Positions 1 through 8,614 of a stretch of 64,000 bases of DNA are shown in pieces. Source of the DNA: Flagellimonas chongwuensis (lineage in GTDB: Bacteria; Bacteroidota; Bacteroidia; Flavobacteriales; Flavobacteriaceae); contig NZ_WYET01000008.1 of assembly GCF_013376415.1 (NCBI RefSeq), positions 1 to 64,000 on the forward strand. Reading direction: 5' to 3'. A program made the translations under genes and the position numbers. The stretch's first letter is position 1. Each line of letters begins with the position of its first letter. Under the pieces are notes generated by a model. The model searched no databases. It saw only the letters and a list, made by a program, of their open reading frames with translations, and was not told the origin of the DNA.

Positions 1-2160
1 GACGACCAAACGATAACGGCATTCAGTCTTGACAATACCACGAACGAACTGACCTTGACCCTGGAAGATGGGGGCACCGAGATTGTCGACTTCAGCACGG
101 TACTGGCGGCGGCCGGAACAGACGACCAGAACCTGACCTTGAGCGGGAACAACCTTTCCATCGAGGACGGAAACTTTGTGGACCTGTCGGGCTATATGGA
201 CAACACCGACGATCAGGCATTGAGCCTTAGCGGCAACACCCTGACCCTGGAGAACGGCGGCACCGTAGACCTTGGTGCCTATCTCGATAATACGGACGAC
301 CAAACTATAATAGCATTCAGTCTGGACGATACCACGAACGAACTGACCCTTACCCTGGAAGATGGAGGCACGGAAACTGTCGACTTCAGCACGGTACTGG
401 CAGCGGCCGGAACCGATGACCAGAACCTGACCTTGAGCGGGAACAACCTTTCCATCGAGGACGGGAATTTTGTGGACCTGTCCGGTTACATGGACAACAC
501 CGATGATCAGGCGTTGAGCCTTAGCGGCAACACCCTGACCCTGGAGAACGGCGGCACTGTAGACCTTGGTGCATATCTCGATAATACGGACGACCAAACG
601 ATAACGGCATTCAGTCTTGACAATACCACGAACGAACTGACCTTGACCCTGGAAGATGGGGGCACCGAGATTGTCGACTTCAGCACGGTACTGGCAGCGG
701 CCGGAACCGATGACCAGAACCTGACCTTGAGCGGGAACAACCTTTCCATCGAGGACGGGAATTTTGTGGACCTGTCGGGCTACATGGACAACACGGACGA
801 CCAGGCACTGAGCCTTAGCGACAACACCCTGACCCTGGAGAACGGCGGCACCGTAGACCTTGGTGCCTATCTCGATAATACGGACGACCAAACGATCACC
901 GCATTCAGTCTGGACAATACCACGAACGAGCTGACCCTTACCCTGGAGGACGGAGGCACTGAGATTGTCGACTTCAGCACGGTACTGGCGGCGGCCGGAA
1001 CCGATGACCAGAACCTGACCTTGAGCGGGAACAACCTTTCCATCGAGGACGGGAATTTTGTGGACCTGTCGGGCTACATGGACAACACGGACGACCAGGC
1101 ACTAAGCCTTAGCGGCAACACCCTGACCCTGGAGAACGGCGGCACCGTAGACCTTGGTGCCTATCTCGATAATACGGACGACCAAACGATAACGGCATTC
1201 AGTCTTGACAATACCACGAACGAACTGACCTTGACCCTAGAGGACGGCGGTACCGAGATTGTCGACTTCAGCACGGTACTGGCGGCGGCCGGAACAGATG
1301 ATCAGGCCTTGAGCCTTAGCGGCAACACCCTGACCCTGGAGAACGGCGGCACCGTAGACCTTGGGGCATATCTCGATAATACGGACGACCAAACGATAAC
1401 GGCATTCAGTCTGGACAATACCACGAACGAGCTGACCTTGACCCTGGAGGACGGCGGTACCGAGATTGTCGACTTCAGCACGGTACTGGCGGCGGCCGGA
1501 ACAGACGACCAGAACCTGACCTTGAGCGGGAACAACCTTTCCATCGAGGACGGAAACTTTGTGGACCTGTCGGGCTATATGGACAACACCGACGATCAGG
1601 CACTGAGCCTTAGCGGCAACACCCTGACCCTGGAGAACGGCGGCACCGTAGACCTTGGTGCATATCTCGATAATACGGACGACCAAACTATAACAGCATT
1701 CAGTCTGGACAATACCACGAACGAACTGACCCTTACCCTGGAGAACGGCGGTACCGAGATTGTCGACTTCAGCACGGTACTGGCGGCGGCCGGAACAGAT
1801 GATCAGGCCTTGAGCCTTAGCGGCAACACCCTGACCCTGGAGAACGGCGGCACTGTAGACCTTGGTGCATATCTCGATAATACGGACAATCAAACAATAA
1901 CGGCATTCAGTCTTGACAATACCACGAACGAACTGACCTTGACCCTGGAAGATGGGGGTACAGAAACTGTCGACTTCAGCACGGTACTGGCGGCGGCCGG
2001 AACAGACGACCAGAACCTGACCTTGAGCGGGAACAATCTTTCCATCGAGGACGGGAATTTTGTGGACCTGTCCGGTTACATGGACAACACCGATGATCAG
2101 GCGTTGAGCCTTAGCGGCAATACCCTGACCCTGGAGAACGGCGGTACTGTGGACCTTACA
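1..2160 (+). repeat. In-frame 294-bp tandem repeat array (modules A/B/C)
   Basis: Order read from the left edge: C(partial)-A-B-C-A-B-C-A-B-C-A-B-C-B-C-A-B-C-B-C-A-B, giving 8 C, 6 A and 8 B modules. Copies are nearly identical at DNA level, including synonymous sites, which points to recent duplication or gene conversion. In two places (near 1295 and 1795) module A, exactly 87 bp, is missing and C runs straight into B, as expected for in-frame recombination between the shared TDDQ segments. The array continues beyond the left edge, so total copy number is unknown. Such arrays are prone to short-read collapse. Confidence 0.95.
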
Positions 2161-2598
2161 ACTTATTTGGATAATACGGATGAGCAAGATGCATCAGAAG
2201 TGAATTCAGATTCCCCGGTAGATGTAGACGGAGATGGAAATACTGAGGCTACTGTGGAAGATGTGATTCAAGATATTGCTCCTATTACATCCAAAGCGGC
2301 ACGAATTTTCTACCCGCCTTCGATTGCTATAGATGCTTCGAGTAATGGAACAGGTAGAACCTTGAATTTATATTCTCAATATGTAACTCAATACGGAACA
2401 CCGGCAGTCGCAAGTGCGGGAGCACCTGCAGCAATCCCGACTTACGGACCAACAGAGTTATACTATTACATAACCTATGCAGATCCAACTGTATTCGATA
2501 ATATGAGTATTGATGCCAATGGTCAATTAACCTATGATATAATTGGTCAACCAGCAGATTATAATGCACTGATCAACGTAGTTTTTGTCGTAAAATAA
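1..2598 (+). CDS. Giant modular beta-repeat surface protein, 3' part (5' end outside window)
   Basis: The frame is open from base 1, so the gene starts upstream of the window. About 720 of the 865 visible codons are built from three modules, each beginning TDDQ (or a variant): A (29 aa, core NLTLSGNNLSIEDGNFVDLS), B (29 aa, core ALSLSGNTLTLENGGTVDLG) and C (40 aa, core FSLDNTTNELTLTLEDGG). One A-B-C round is 98 aa (294 bp). The unique C-terminal part, about 145 aa, begins after the last TYLDNTDEQD and ends LINVVFVVK. I see no CHU_C-type sorting domain, although the next gene has one. Acidic, Asn/Asp-rich strand repeats suggest an elongated extracellular stalk or adhesin. Neighbours (T9SS cargo and PorP/SprF) support a cell-surface role. 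Function is inferred from architecture only; no catalytic domain is seen. Confidence 0.85.
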   Translation, partial: DDQTITAFSLDNTTNELTLTLEDGGTEIVDFSTVLAAAGTDDQNLTLSGNNLSIEDGNFVDLSGYMDNTDDQALSLSGNTLTLENGGTVDLGAYLDNTDDQTIIAFSLDDTTNELTLTLEDGGTETVDFSTVLAAAGTDDQNLTLSGNNLSIEDGNFVDLSGYMDNTDDQALSLSGNTLTLENGGTVDLGAYLDNTDDQTITAFSLDNTTNELTLTLEDGGTEIVDFSTVLAAAGTDDQNLTLSGNNLSIEDGNFVDLSGYMDNTDDQALSLSDNTLTLENGGTVDLGAYLDNTDDQTITAFSLDNTTNELTLTLEDGGTEIVDFSTVLAAAGTDDQNLTLSGNNLSIEDGNFVDLSGYMDNTDDQALSLSGNTLTLENGGTVDLGAYLDNTDDQTITAFSLDNTTNELTLTLEDGGTEIVDFSTVLAAAGTDDQALSLSGNTLTLENGGTVDLGAYLDNTDDQTITAFSLDNTTNELTLTLEDGGTEIVDFSTVLAAAGTDDQNLTLSGNNLSIEDGNFVDLSGYMDNTDDQALSLSGNTLTLENGGTVDLGAYLDNTDDQTITAFSLDNTTNELTLTLENGGTEIVDFSTVLAAAGTDDQALSLSGNTLTLENGGTVDLGAYLDNTDNQTITAFSLDNTTNELTLTLEDGGTETVDFSTVLAAAGTDDQNLTLSGNNLSIEDGNFVDLSGYMDNTDDQALSLSGNTLTLENGGTVDLTTYLDNTDEQDASEVNSDSPVDVDGDGNTEATVEDVIQDIAPITSKAARIFYPPSIAIDASSNGTGRTLNLYSQYVTQYGTPAVASAGAPAAIPTYGPTELYYYITYADPTVFDNMSIDANGQLTYDIIGQPADYNALINVVFVVK

Positions 2599-2620
2599 TA
2601 ATGAATAAAGACAAGTAGAT

Positions 2621-4648
2621 TTGAAATCCAACACCTCATATAAGTCTTTATTCATTGGACTGTGCATTTTTTTTGCAGGAGTGAATATGGCAAGTGCCCA
2701 GTTCTTGTTGCAAGCGCCGGATACTGGAGATGAACATAACTATCAATGGTATGAAGCCTCCGATACAAGCACTGTTTTGGGTACCAATTCATTTTATGAA
2801 GCCACCCAACCAGGGGTGTATTTTGCAACCTATGACGGTACACTTTGTGGTTCCAATGCAACAGGTTATTTTATTCTAACTGATTGCGAAGCACCGAACA
2901 ACCAGGTGATTTTGGATATTTCAGCAAGTATTCCTTCGGGAGCGTCGGTAAGCTGGACTCCTGCCTTATCTGGTGACCAATCCAGACCAACTGTCACAAG
3001 TACACAAACCGTAATGAGGTATGTGGCCACAATCACAAAAGTTGGGAACAGTACAGAACTTCCAAGATTTACAGTGGTGTGCATGAGCCAAGCAGCTACT
3101 TTGATGGATGATATGGTTACTGTCAATGAAGATACATCCGTTATTGTTCCCATATTTGACAACGATGCTGATTTGCCAAACACGGGCGTTTTAACAGCGA
3201 CCAATCCATCGAGTGGTACGGTCAGCATTGATGATAATGGTACCGTAAACGATCCAAAGGATGATGTAATCACCTATACACCAAATCCGGATTTCAACGG
3301 AAGCGATAGTTTTGACTATACCATTTGTAATTCCTTTGGCGATTGTAGTACGGCTACGGTAATGATCGATGTACTTCCTATTGTGGATACATTTGACGAT
3401 TCGGTTTCTACCGATATTGATGTTCAGACCACAATCTCATGGAGAGCAAACGATAATGATATACCTACTTCAGGGACAATCAGCGTAACCAATACATCAA
3501 ACGGTACCGCGGTGTTGAACAATAACGGAACACCGACAGATCCATCGGATGATGATATTACCTATATACCGAATCCAGGTTTTACAGGAACAGATTCGTT
3601 TGATTATACGGTTTGTGATTCTAATGGAAATTGTGATACAGCTACCATTACTGTAATTGTAAGTCCTTCAGGAATTGATTTGGATAGTGATAATGATGGG
3701 ATTGTGGACAGCTTTGAGGATTTGAATGCTGATAACGATAATGATCCATCAACCAATCCAACAGATACCGATGGTGATGGCATTCCAGATTATTTGGATA
3801 TAGATAGTGATAATGACGGTATTCCCGATAATATTGAGGCGCAACCAGCATTGGGGTACATTCCACCTAGCTTAGTTGATGCAAACAACAACGGATTGGA
3901 TGATGCCTATGAGGTTGATGGTAATATTGGATTGATTCCTATGGATTCAGATAATGACGGTATTCCGGATTATGTAGATGAGGATAGCGATAATGACAAT
4001 GTTCCTGATGCCATTGAAGCGCACGACCATGATCATGATGGTATTCCAGAAGTTAGCCTGATAGGCTCCGATAAGGATAACGATGGTCTGGATGATGGTT
4101 ACGAAGGTGAAACGGTCATCGATATCGATGTCAATGATGAAATAGATGATCCCAGCACTGCATTGCCCGATACCGATAGCGATGGCATACCGGATTTCAG
4201 GGATTCGGATGACGATGACGATGGTATAGAAACCATGGATGAAGATACCAACGGTGATGGTGACTACGCCAATGATGATGCCAATGAGAACGGAATACCC
4301 GATTATTTAGATCCAGACTTAGGAGAACTTACCACCGATGAAGAAGAAGTGGATGTTGTGAACGTAATAACGCCCAATGGTGATGGAGTACACGATGTTT
4401 TGGAAATCCGAGGACTCTCGAATTACCCTAACAACACGGTAAGGATTTACAACAGATGGGGGGTAATGGTGTTCCAGACCAAGTCATACAACACTAATGG
4501 AAATGTATTTGACGGTACTTCGCAAGGAAGGGTTACCGTGGATCAGGACAATAAACTTCCGGTAGGTACATATTTTTATGTGATAGATTATCAGGATAAC
4601 GGAGGTAGTACAAAACAGCTTACAGGCTACATATATATTAACAGATAA
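2621..4648 (+). CDS. Secreted Ca-binding-repeat protein with T9SS type B C-terminal sorting domain
   Basis: Predicted 675 aa. The start is TTG: an in-frame stop at 2606-2608 rules out anything earlier and no in-frame ATG lies before the signal peptide, which runs to MASAQ at about residue 27. After an N-terminal domain come two cadherin/VCBS-like domains (about 165-250 and 255-345; motifs NEDTSVIVPIFDNDADLP and TPNPDFNGSDSFDYTIC). Then follows a long run of thrombospondin type 3-like Asp repeats (DSDNDGIPD, about 350-575). The last 85 or so residues (VINVITPNGDGV-like start, YNRWGVMVFQ) are a gliding-motility-associated CHU_C domain, the type B signal for type IX secretion. The protein is probably exported and attached at the surface. 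The following gene encodes a PorP/SprF protein, the usual partner of such cargo. Confidence 0.85.
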   Translation: MKSNTSYKSLFIGLCIFFAGVNMASAQFLLQAPDTGDEHNYQWYEASDTSTVLGTNSFYEATQPGVYFATYDGTLCGSNATGYFILTDCEAPNNQVILDISASIPSGASVSWTPALSGDQSRPTVTSTQTVMRYVATITKVGNSTELPRFTVVCMSQAATLMDDMVTVNEDTSVIVPIFDNDADLPNTGVLTATNPSSGTVSIDDNGTVNDPKDDVITYTPNPDFNGSDSFDYTICNSFGDCSTATVMIDVLPIVDTFDDSVSTDIDVQTTISWRANDNDIPTSGTISVTNTSNGTAVLNNNGTPTDPSDDDITYIPNPGFTGTDSFDYTVCDSNGNCDTATITVIVSPSGIDLDSDNDGIVDSFEDLNADNDNDPSTNPTDTDGDGIPDYLDIDSDNDGIPDNIEAQPALGYIPPSLVDANNNGLDDAYEVDGNIGLIPMDSDNDGIPDYVDEDSDNDNVPDAIEAHDHDHDGIPEVSLIGSDKDNDGLDDGYEGETVIDIDVNDEIDDPSTALPDTDSDGIPDFRDSDDDDDGIETMDEDTNGDGDYANDDANENGIPDYLDPDLGELTTDEEEVDVVNVITPNGDGVHDVLEIRGLSNYPNNTVRIYNRWGVMVFQTKSYNTNGNVFDGTSQGRVTVDQDNKLPVGTYFYVIDYQDNGGSTKQLTGYIYINR

Positions 4649-4651
4649 ACA

Positions 4652-5605
4652 ATGGTAACTGTGGTAAACAAACTTTTTAAAGAACAAACCCAATGGTTGC
4701 TTGTTTTACTTCTGCTTGGAGTAGGAACTATGCAAGCACAGCAAGATGCACAGTATACCCAATATATGTACAATACTGTAAGTGTCAATCCGGCCTATGC
4801 GGGGTCAAGAGGACATCTGAGCATTGCCGCATTGTATCGGAACCAATGGTTGGGACTTGATGGGGCACCGGAAACACAAACGTTGAACGCTCATACACCG
4901 GTGGGTTACCGTGGTGTGGGTCTTGGACTATCCATTGTGAATGATAAAATAGGCCCCACCTCCGAAACTTATTTTGATGTGGACTTCTCCTATACCATCC
5001 AAACCTCTTTGGAAGGCAAGCTTAGTTTTGGGCTCAAGGCCAGTGCCCATATGTTGGATATTCGATATTCCGAGCTCGATGAGTTCGAGATAGACCCACA
5101 GCTGCAATCACAGCAGGACATCCAGAATAAGTTCTCACCGAATATCGGAGCAGGGGTGTATTATCACACCGATAGGTTTTATGCCGGTTTGTCGGCACCT
5201 CGAATATTGGAGACGACCCACTTTGATTCCTCTTCCGTATCCACTGCCAAGGAACAGCTTAACCTTTACCTGATTACGGGTTATGTTTGGGACTTAAATC
5301 CAGTATTGAAGTTCAAACCCACTTTATTGACCAAGGCAGTTCAAGGAGCACCATTGCAGGTAGATCTTTCCGCCAACTTTATGTTCAATGAAAAGTTTAT
5401 CGGGGGAGTGGCCTATCGATGGGATGCCGCATTTAGTGGTCTAATTGGATTTATGTTGTCCGACCAGTTTATGATTGGGATGGCATATGATAGGGAAATC
5501 ACCGAACTTGGCGCCGCTACCTTTAATGATGGTTCCTTCGAAATCATTCTACGGTACGATTTTATCAGGAACATCGGAAATCTGAAATCACCACGCTTCT
5601 TTTAG
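4652..5605 (+). CDS. PorP/SprF family type IX secretion outer-membrane protein
   Basis: Predicted 317 aa with a signal peptide ending near MQAQ. It starts 3 bp after the stop of the upstream T9SS cargo gene, so the two are co-transcribed. The mature N-terminus QDAQYTQYMYNTVSVNPAYAG and the following GSRGHLSIAALYRNQW are the hallmark of the PorP/SprF family. The remainder is amphipathic beta strand ending in an aromatic C-terminus, consistent with a beta barrel. SprF-type proteins help type B sorting-domain substrates to reach or stay on the surface; the pairing here suggests it serves the upstream protein. It is probably one of several paralogues in the genome, not the core PorP. Confidence 0.9.
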   Translation: MVTVVNKLFKEQTQWLLVLLLLGVGTMQAQQDAQYTQYMYNTVSVNPAYAGSRGHLSIAALYRNQWLGLDGAPETQTLNAHTPVGYRGVGLGLSIVNDKIGPTSETYFDVDFSYTIQTSLEGKLSFGLKASAHMLDIRYSELDEFEIDPQLQSQQDIQNKFSPNIGAGVYYHTDRFYAGLSAPRILETTHFDSSSVSTAKEQLNLYLITGYVWDLNPVLKFKPTLLTKAVQGAPLQVDLSANFMFNEKFIGGVAYRWDAAFSGLIGFMLSDQFMIGMAYDREITELGAATFNDGSFEIILRYDFIRNIGNLKSPRFF

Positions 5606-5662
5606 TAAGAATTTATCAATCAATCCATCTTTATTTAACTTCAAAGGTCATATTTTTACCTC

Positions 5663-6196
5663 ATGATAGAGGAAAAAGTGATACTTGTAAATGAAAAGGA
5701 CGAGCCAATAGGCCTAATGCCCAAGATGGAAGCCCATCAAAAGGCTTTGCTACATAGGGCATTCTCGGTTTTTGTGATGAACAAAAAAGGGGAGACCATG
5801 CTTCAACAGAGGGCCAAGGACAAATACCATTCCCCATTGCTATGGACCAACACATGTTGCAGCCATCAAAGGGAAGGGGAGAGCAATATTGCAGCTGGAA
5901 AGCGCAGGCTTATGGAGGAGATGGGTTTCACCACAGATCTTAAAGAACTCTTTCATTTTATGTACAAGGCCCCTTTTGATAATGGCCTTACGGAACACGA
6001 GTTTGATCATGTGATGGTAGGTTATTTTGAAGAAGAACCGAATATCAATCCAGAGGAGGTTGCCGATTGGAAATGGATGCATCCAGAGGATATCAAAAAT
6101 GATATGATGGAAAATCCCGATGAATACACCGCATGGTTCAAGATTATTTTTGAACGTTTCTACGACCATCTTATGGAAAATACCTCTGCAAAATGA
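5663..6196 (+). CDS. idi: Isopentenyl-diphosphate delta-isomerase, type 1
   Basis: Predicted 177 aa, normal length for the Nudix-fold type I enzyme. It interconverts IPP and DMAPP, the five-carbon units for isoprenoids (quinones, carotenoids). Visible signatures: HRAFSVFVMN, the catalytic Cys region NTCCSHQ (C66 most likely corresponds to E. coli C67), the Nudix-like AAGKRRLMEEMG, and the acid region LTEHEFDHV (E111/E113). It is first in a compact run: its stop overlaps the start of the PTPS-family gene by 4 bp (ATGA). Carotenoid genes that use its product lie about 44 kb away in this window. Confidence 0.95.
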   Translation: MIEEKVILVNEKDEPIGLMPKMEAHQKALLHRAFSVFVMNKKGETMLQQRAKDKYHSPLLWTNTCCSHQREGESNIAAGKRRLMEEMGFTTDLKELFHFMYKAPFDNGLTEHEFDHVMVGYFEEEPNINPEEVADWKWMHPEDIKNDMMENPDEYTAWFKIIFERFYDHLMENTSAK

Positions 6197-6600
6197 AGGT
6201 GAAAGCGAGTAGAAAGGCCAGTTTCAATGCTGCACACAGATTGCATCGCCCAGATTGGGACGACGAAAAGAACAAAGCTGTTTTTGGTAAATGCAACAAT
6301 CCAAAATATCATGGGCATAATTATGACCTTATCGTGAGCGTTACCGGGGAAATAGATCCGGAAACAGGCTTTGTAATGGACCTAAAAGTGCTTAAGGAGT
6401 TGATTAAGGAACATGTAGAGGAGGCATTGGACCATAAGAATCTGAACCTCGATGTTCCAGAGTTTGAAAATTTGAATCCTACCGCAGAAAACATAGCTGT
6501 AGTGATATGGAATAAATTAAGACCGCATATAAAACAAACTAAGGAGTTGGAGGTAGTGCTTTATGAAACTCCTCGAAACTTTGTAACCTATACAGGATAG
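6193..6600 (+). CDS. 6-pyruvoyl-tetrahydropterin synthase family protein (COG0720)
   Basis: Predicted 135 aa. The T-fold enzyme acts on dihydroneopterin triphosphate. Zinc ligands are H15 (FNAAHRLHR) and H40/H42 (YHGHNY). The catalytic Cys is C34 and the spacing is C-x5-HGH. From memory of the family literature, QueD (queuosine pathway) has C-x3-HGH while canonical PTPS-II has C-x5-HGH, so this protein may belong to the tetrahydropterin branch, although automatic pipelines would probably call it QueD. The pterin-anchoring glutamate lies in VVLYETPRNF. It overlaps idi by 4 bp and is followed 4 bp later by manA, so it belongs to one operon. Confidence 0.85.
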   Translation: MKVKASRKASFNAAHRLHRPDWDDEKNKAVFGKCNNPKYHGHNYDLIVSVTGEIDPETGFVMDLKVLKELIKEHVEEALDHKNLNLDVPEFENLNPTAENIAVVIWNKLRPHIKQTKELEVVLYETPRNFVTYTG

Positions 6601-6604
6601 CACA

Positions 6605-7573
6605 ATGAACTTATACCCGTTAAAATTTAAACCTATCCTTAAAGAACGACTTTGGGGAGGAACCAAGTTAAAAGATGTATTGCATAAACCTATTGAAAGT
6701 GATATTACCGGTGAAAGCTGGGAACTTTCGGGGGTAGAAGGGGATATTTCCGAAGTATCAAATGGAGATTTGTCCGGGACTTCGCTTCAGAGCTTGATGG
6801 ACGAACATGGTGAAGCACTTTTAGGGAAGAGTGTCGTGGAACGTTTTGGGAACGATTTCCCCATACTCATCAAATTTATTGATGCAAAGCAGGACCTTTC
6901 CATACAGTTGCATCCAAATGATGAATTGGCCAAAGAAAGACACAATTCCTTTGGAAAAACCGAGATGTGGTACATTATGGATGCCGACCCCGGCGCAAAA
7001 TTAATCGTGGGCTTTAATAAGGATGTAGAAAAGGACGAGTATGTAAAAAGCCTTGAGGAAGGAACCTTGACCGATTTAATGAATTATGAGGAAGTAGGCG
7101 AGGGCGATACCTTTTTTATCAATACAGGAAAAATACACGCCATTGGTGCAGGGGTACTTTTGGCCGAAATCCAGCAAACCTCAGATGTTACCTATCGGGT
7201 ATTCGATTTTAACCGCAGGGACAAGGAAGGTAATTTAAGGGAATTGCACACCAGTTTGGCGGTCGATGCCATAGACTATGAGAAGAAGGATGACTTTAAA
7301 GTGGAATATGCCAAGAACCAAGATCATGTTAATTCAATGGTGGATTGTCCCTATTTTAAAACAGACTTTTTGGAACTTACCAAGTCCATGAAACAAGATT
7401 TGACCCAACGAGACTCCTTTACCATTTTTATGTGCGTAGGAGGTGCTGCCCAAATTCGAAACGATTGGGGCAGTGTTGCCATAACAAAGGGGGAAACTGT
7501 CTTAATTTCAGCATCAACTACTTATGTGGATATTGACACAGAAGGAGCTAAACTTTTAGAAGTTACAATTTAG
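6605..7573 (+). CDS. manA: Mannose-6-phosphate isomerase, class I
   Basis: Predicted 322 aa, matching the short class I phosphomannose isomerases of Bacteroidota and Bacillus. It interconverts fructose 6-phosphate and mannose 6-phosphate, feeding GDP-sugar and glycan synthesis. Motifs: N-terminal LKFKPILKERLWGGTKL, cupin metal-binding region SIQLHPNDELA followed by FGKTEMWYI, and NTGKIHAIGAGVLLAEIQQT with TYRVFDFNR. The start lies 4 bp downstream of the PTPS gene. The following small gene is 28 bp away on the same strand. Confidence 0.95.
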   Translation: MNLYPLKFKPILKERLWGGTKLKDVLHKPIESDITGESWELSGVEGDISEVSNGDLSGTSLQSLMDEHGEALLGKSVVERFGNDFPILIKFIDAKQDLSIQLHPNDELAKERHNSFGKTEMWYIMDADPGAKLIVGFNKDVEKDEYVKSLEEGTLTDLMNYEEVGEGDTFFINTGKIHAIGAGVLLAEIQQTSDVTYRVFDFNRRDKEGNLRELHTSLAVDAIDYEKKDDFKVEYAKNQDHVNSMVDCPYFKTDFLELTKSMKQDLTQRDSFTIFMCVGGAAQIRNDWGSVAITKGETVLISASTTYVDIDTEGAKLLEVTI

Positions 7574-7601
7574 TGGTATATTTAATAAAAACAACCGCGT
7601 T

Positions 7602-7874
7602 ATGCCAAGTATTCGTGATTTAAAGAAAGATATCAATTTTGTGTTGGGAGATATTATTGAAGCTGTTTATATATGGGAAGCCGGCTCAGGAAACAAGGAG
7701 TCGGAAGAAGGTACCGTAATCATAGACGAAGCCATTGAGGTTTATGACGACCTCATGAATAAGGTCAACCAAAAAAAGTTGGAGGATAACAAAGCTCACT
7801 TTAAAGCTATTCGCACGGAACTGGAGGAAAAGGCCACCAAGCTCGTGGAACAGTTGAATAATTTGGAAGCTTAG
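7602..7874 (+). CDS. Small helical protein of unknown function
   Basis: Predicted 90 aa, soluble, with no signal peptide. The sequence (MPSIRDLKKDINFVLGDIIE... TKLVEQLNNLEA) is almost entirely helix-forming and charged, with a C-terminal heptad-like segment. I recognise no enzymatic motif. It follows manA at 28 bp and probably shares its transcript. The stop overlaps the stop of the convergent lipoprotein gene by 4 bp (TTAG). Function cannot be assigned. Confidence 0.7.
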   Translation: MPSIRDLKKDINFVLGDIIEAVYIWEAGSGNKESEEGTVIIDEAIEVYDDLMNKVNQKKLEDNKAHFKAIRTELEEKATKLVEQLNNLEA

Positions 7875-8572
7875 TTGTTCTTGTCCAAGAACACTTTAAA
7901 CTCCTTTCCGTATTTGGAAGCAGCTACCTCTGGTGTCAATCCTTTATAAATGGAATCCAAATATTTTGGATTGGCTTCGCTCGCTTCGGTCATCATAATG
8001 TAAGGAGTTGCATAAGAGTTTCCATTATTCAGGCCAAAATTTAAGGCGTATCTATATCTGCTAATCGTATTTTGATTGACCAGCCTTTGCAAAGAATCCA
8101 AGACCAAGGAATCTTTCTCTGTGTCGAGATTAGAAGCTTGTTGCAGTAGCCCCAACTCCTTGATATTGAATTTAGAGGCCATTTCGTGAAACTCTAAAAG
8201 CTTTTCATGCGATTTGGAACCTGAAATCTCAACATCCGTATCAAAAGTGTTCCAAGCCGTATTAATGGTAATGGTTCCTGGCTCCCCGAAAAAGGTAATC
8301 CTATCGTTAATGTCGTTATTGTCTTCCTTCTTTAGGTAGAGGTAAAATACTTCCGGTTCGCTTACTTCCGTAGAAAAATTAAAAGCACCATCACCCTTTA
8401 TCTCCAATGAATCCAAAATGGCCAACGTGGAATCCTTAAATTGTTGCAAATACAGAGTACCTTTCTTTAACCCTTTAATATTTCCGCTAACGGTCATGGT
8501 GTTTTGTGTGTTTTTTTCACAAGACAACACTGAAATTCCAATAAGTAATACAAACAATATCCGCTTCATCAT
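7871..8572 (-). CDS. DUF4369 domain lipoprotein
   Basis: Predicted 233 aa. The N-terminus MMKRILFVLLIGISVLSCEK is a lipoprotein signal with the lipobox VLSC, so the protein is anchored on the periplasmic or surface face of a membrane. Residues about 25-115 (VSGNIKGLKKGTLYLQQF ... FYLYL) form the DUF4369 beta domain, which in many Bacteroidota proteins precedes a thioredoxin-like TlpA domain. Here no thioredoxin domain follows; the C-terminal half is helical and of unknown role. It reads convergent to the small gene at 7602 and shares a 4-bp stop overlap with it. Confidence 0.75.
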   Translation of the reverse strand: MMKRILFVLLIGISVLSCEKNTQNTMTVSGNIKGLKKGTLYLQQFKDSTLAILDSLEIKGDGAFNFSTEVSEPEVFYLYLKKEDNNDINDRITFFGEPGTITINTAWNTFDTDVEISGSKSHEKLLEFHEMASKFNIKELGLLQQASNLDTEKDSLVLDSLQRLVNQNTISRYRYALNFGLNNGNSYATPYIMMTEASEANPKYLDSIYKGLTPEVAASKYGKEFKVFLDKNN

Positions 8573-8614
8573 AAAATTTTAGCAGCGCAAAGATGCATAA
8601 TCTTCTGAAAATAT

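Noticed and set aside
1..2160. Direct repeats as a possible CRISPR array
   Set aside because: Repeat units are 87-120 bp, contiguous and in one open frame, with no unique spacers.
1237..2187. Long open frame on the minus strand (316 codons), and similar ~80-codon frames at 507-749 and 1302-1544
   Set aside because: They are mirror frames created by the repetitive coding array on the plus strand; they repeat with the same period and have no start region or promoter of their own.
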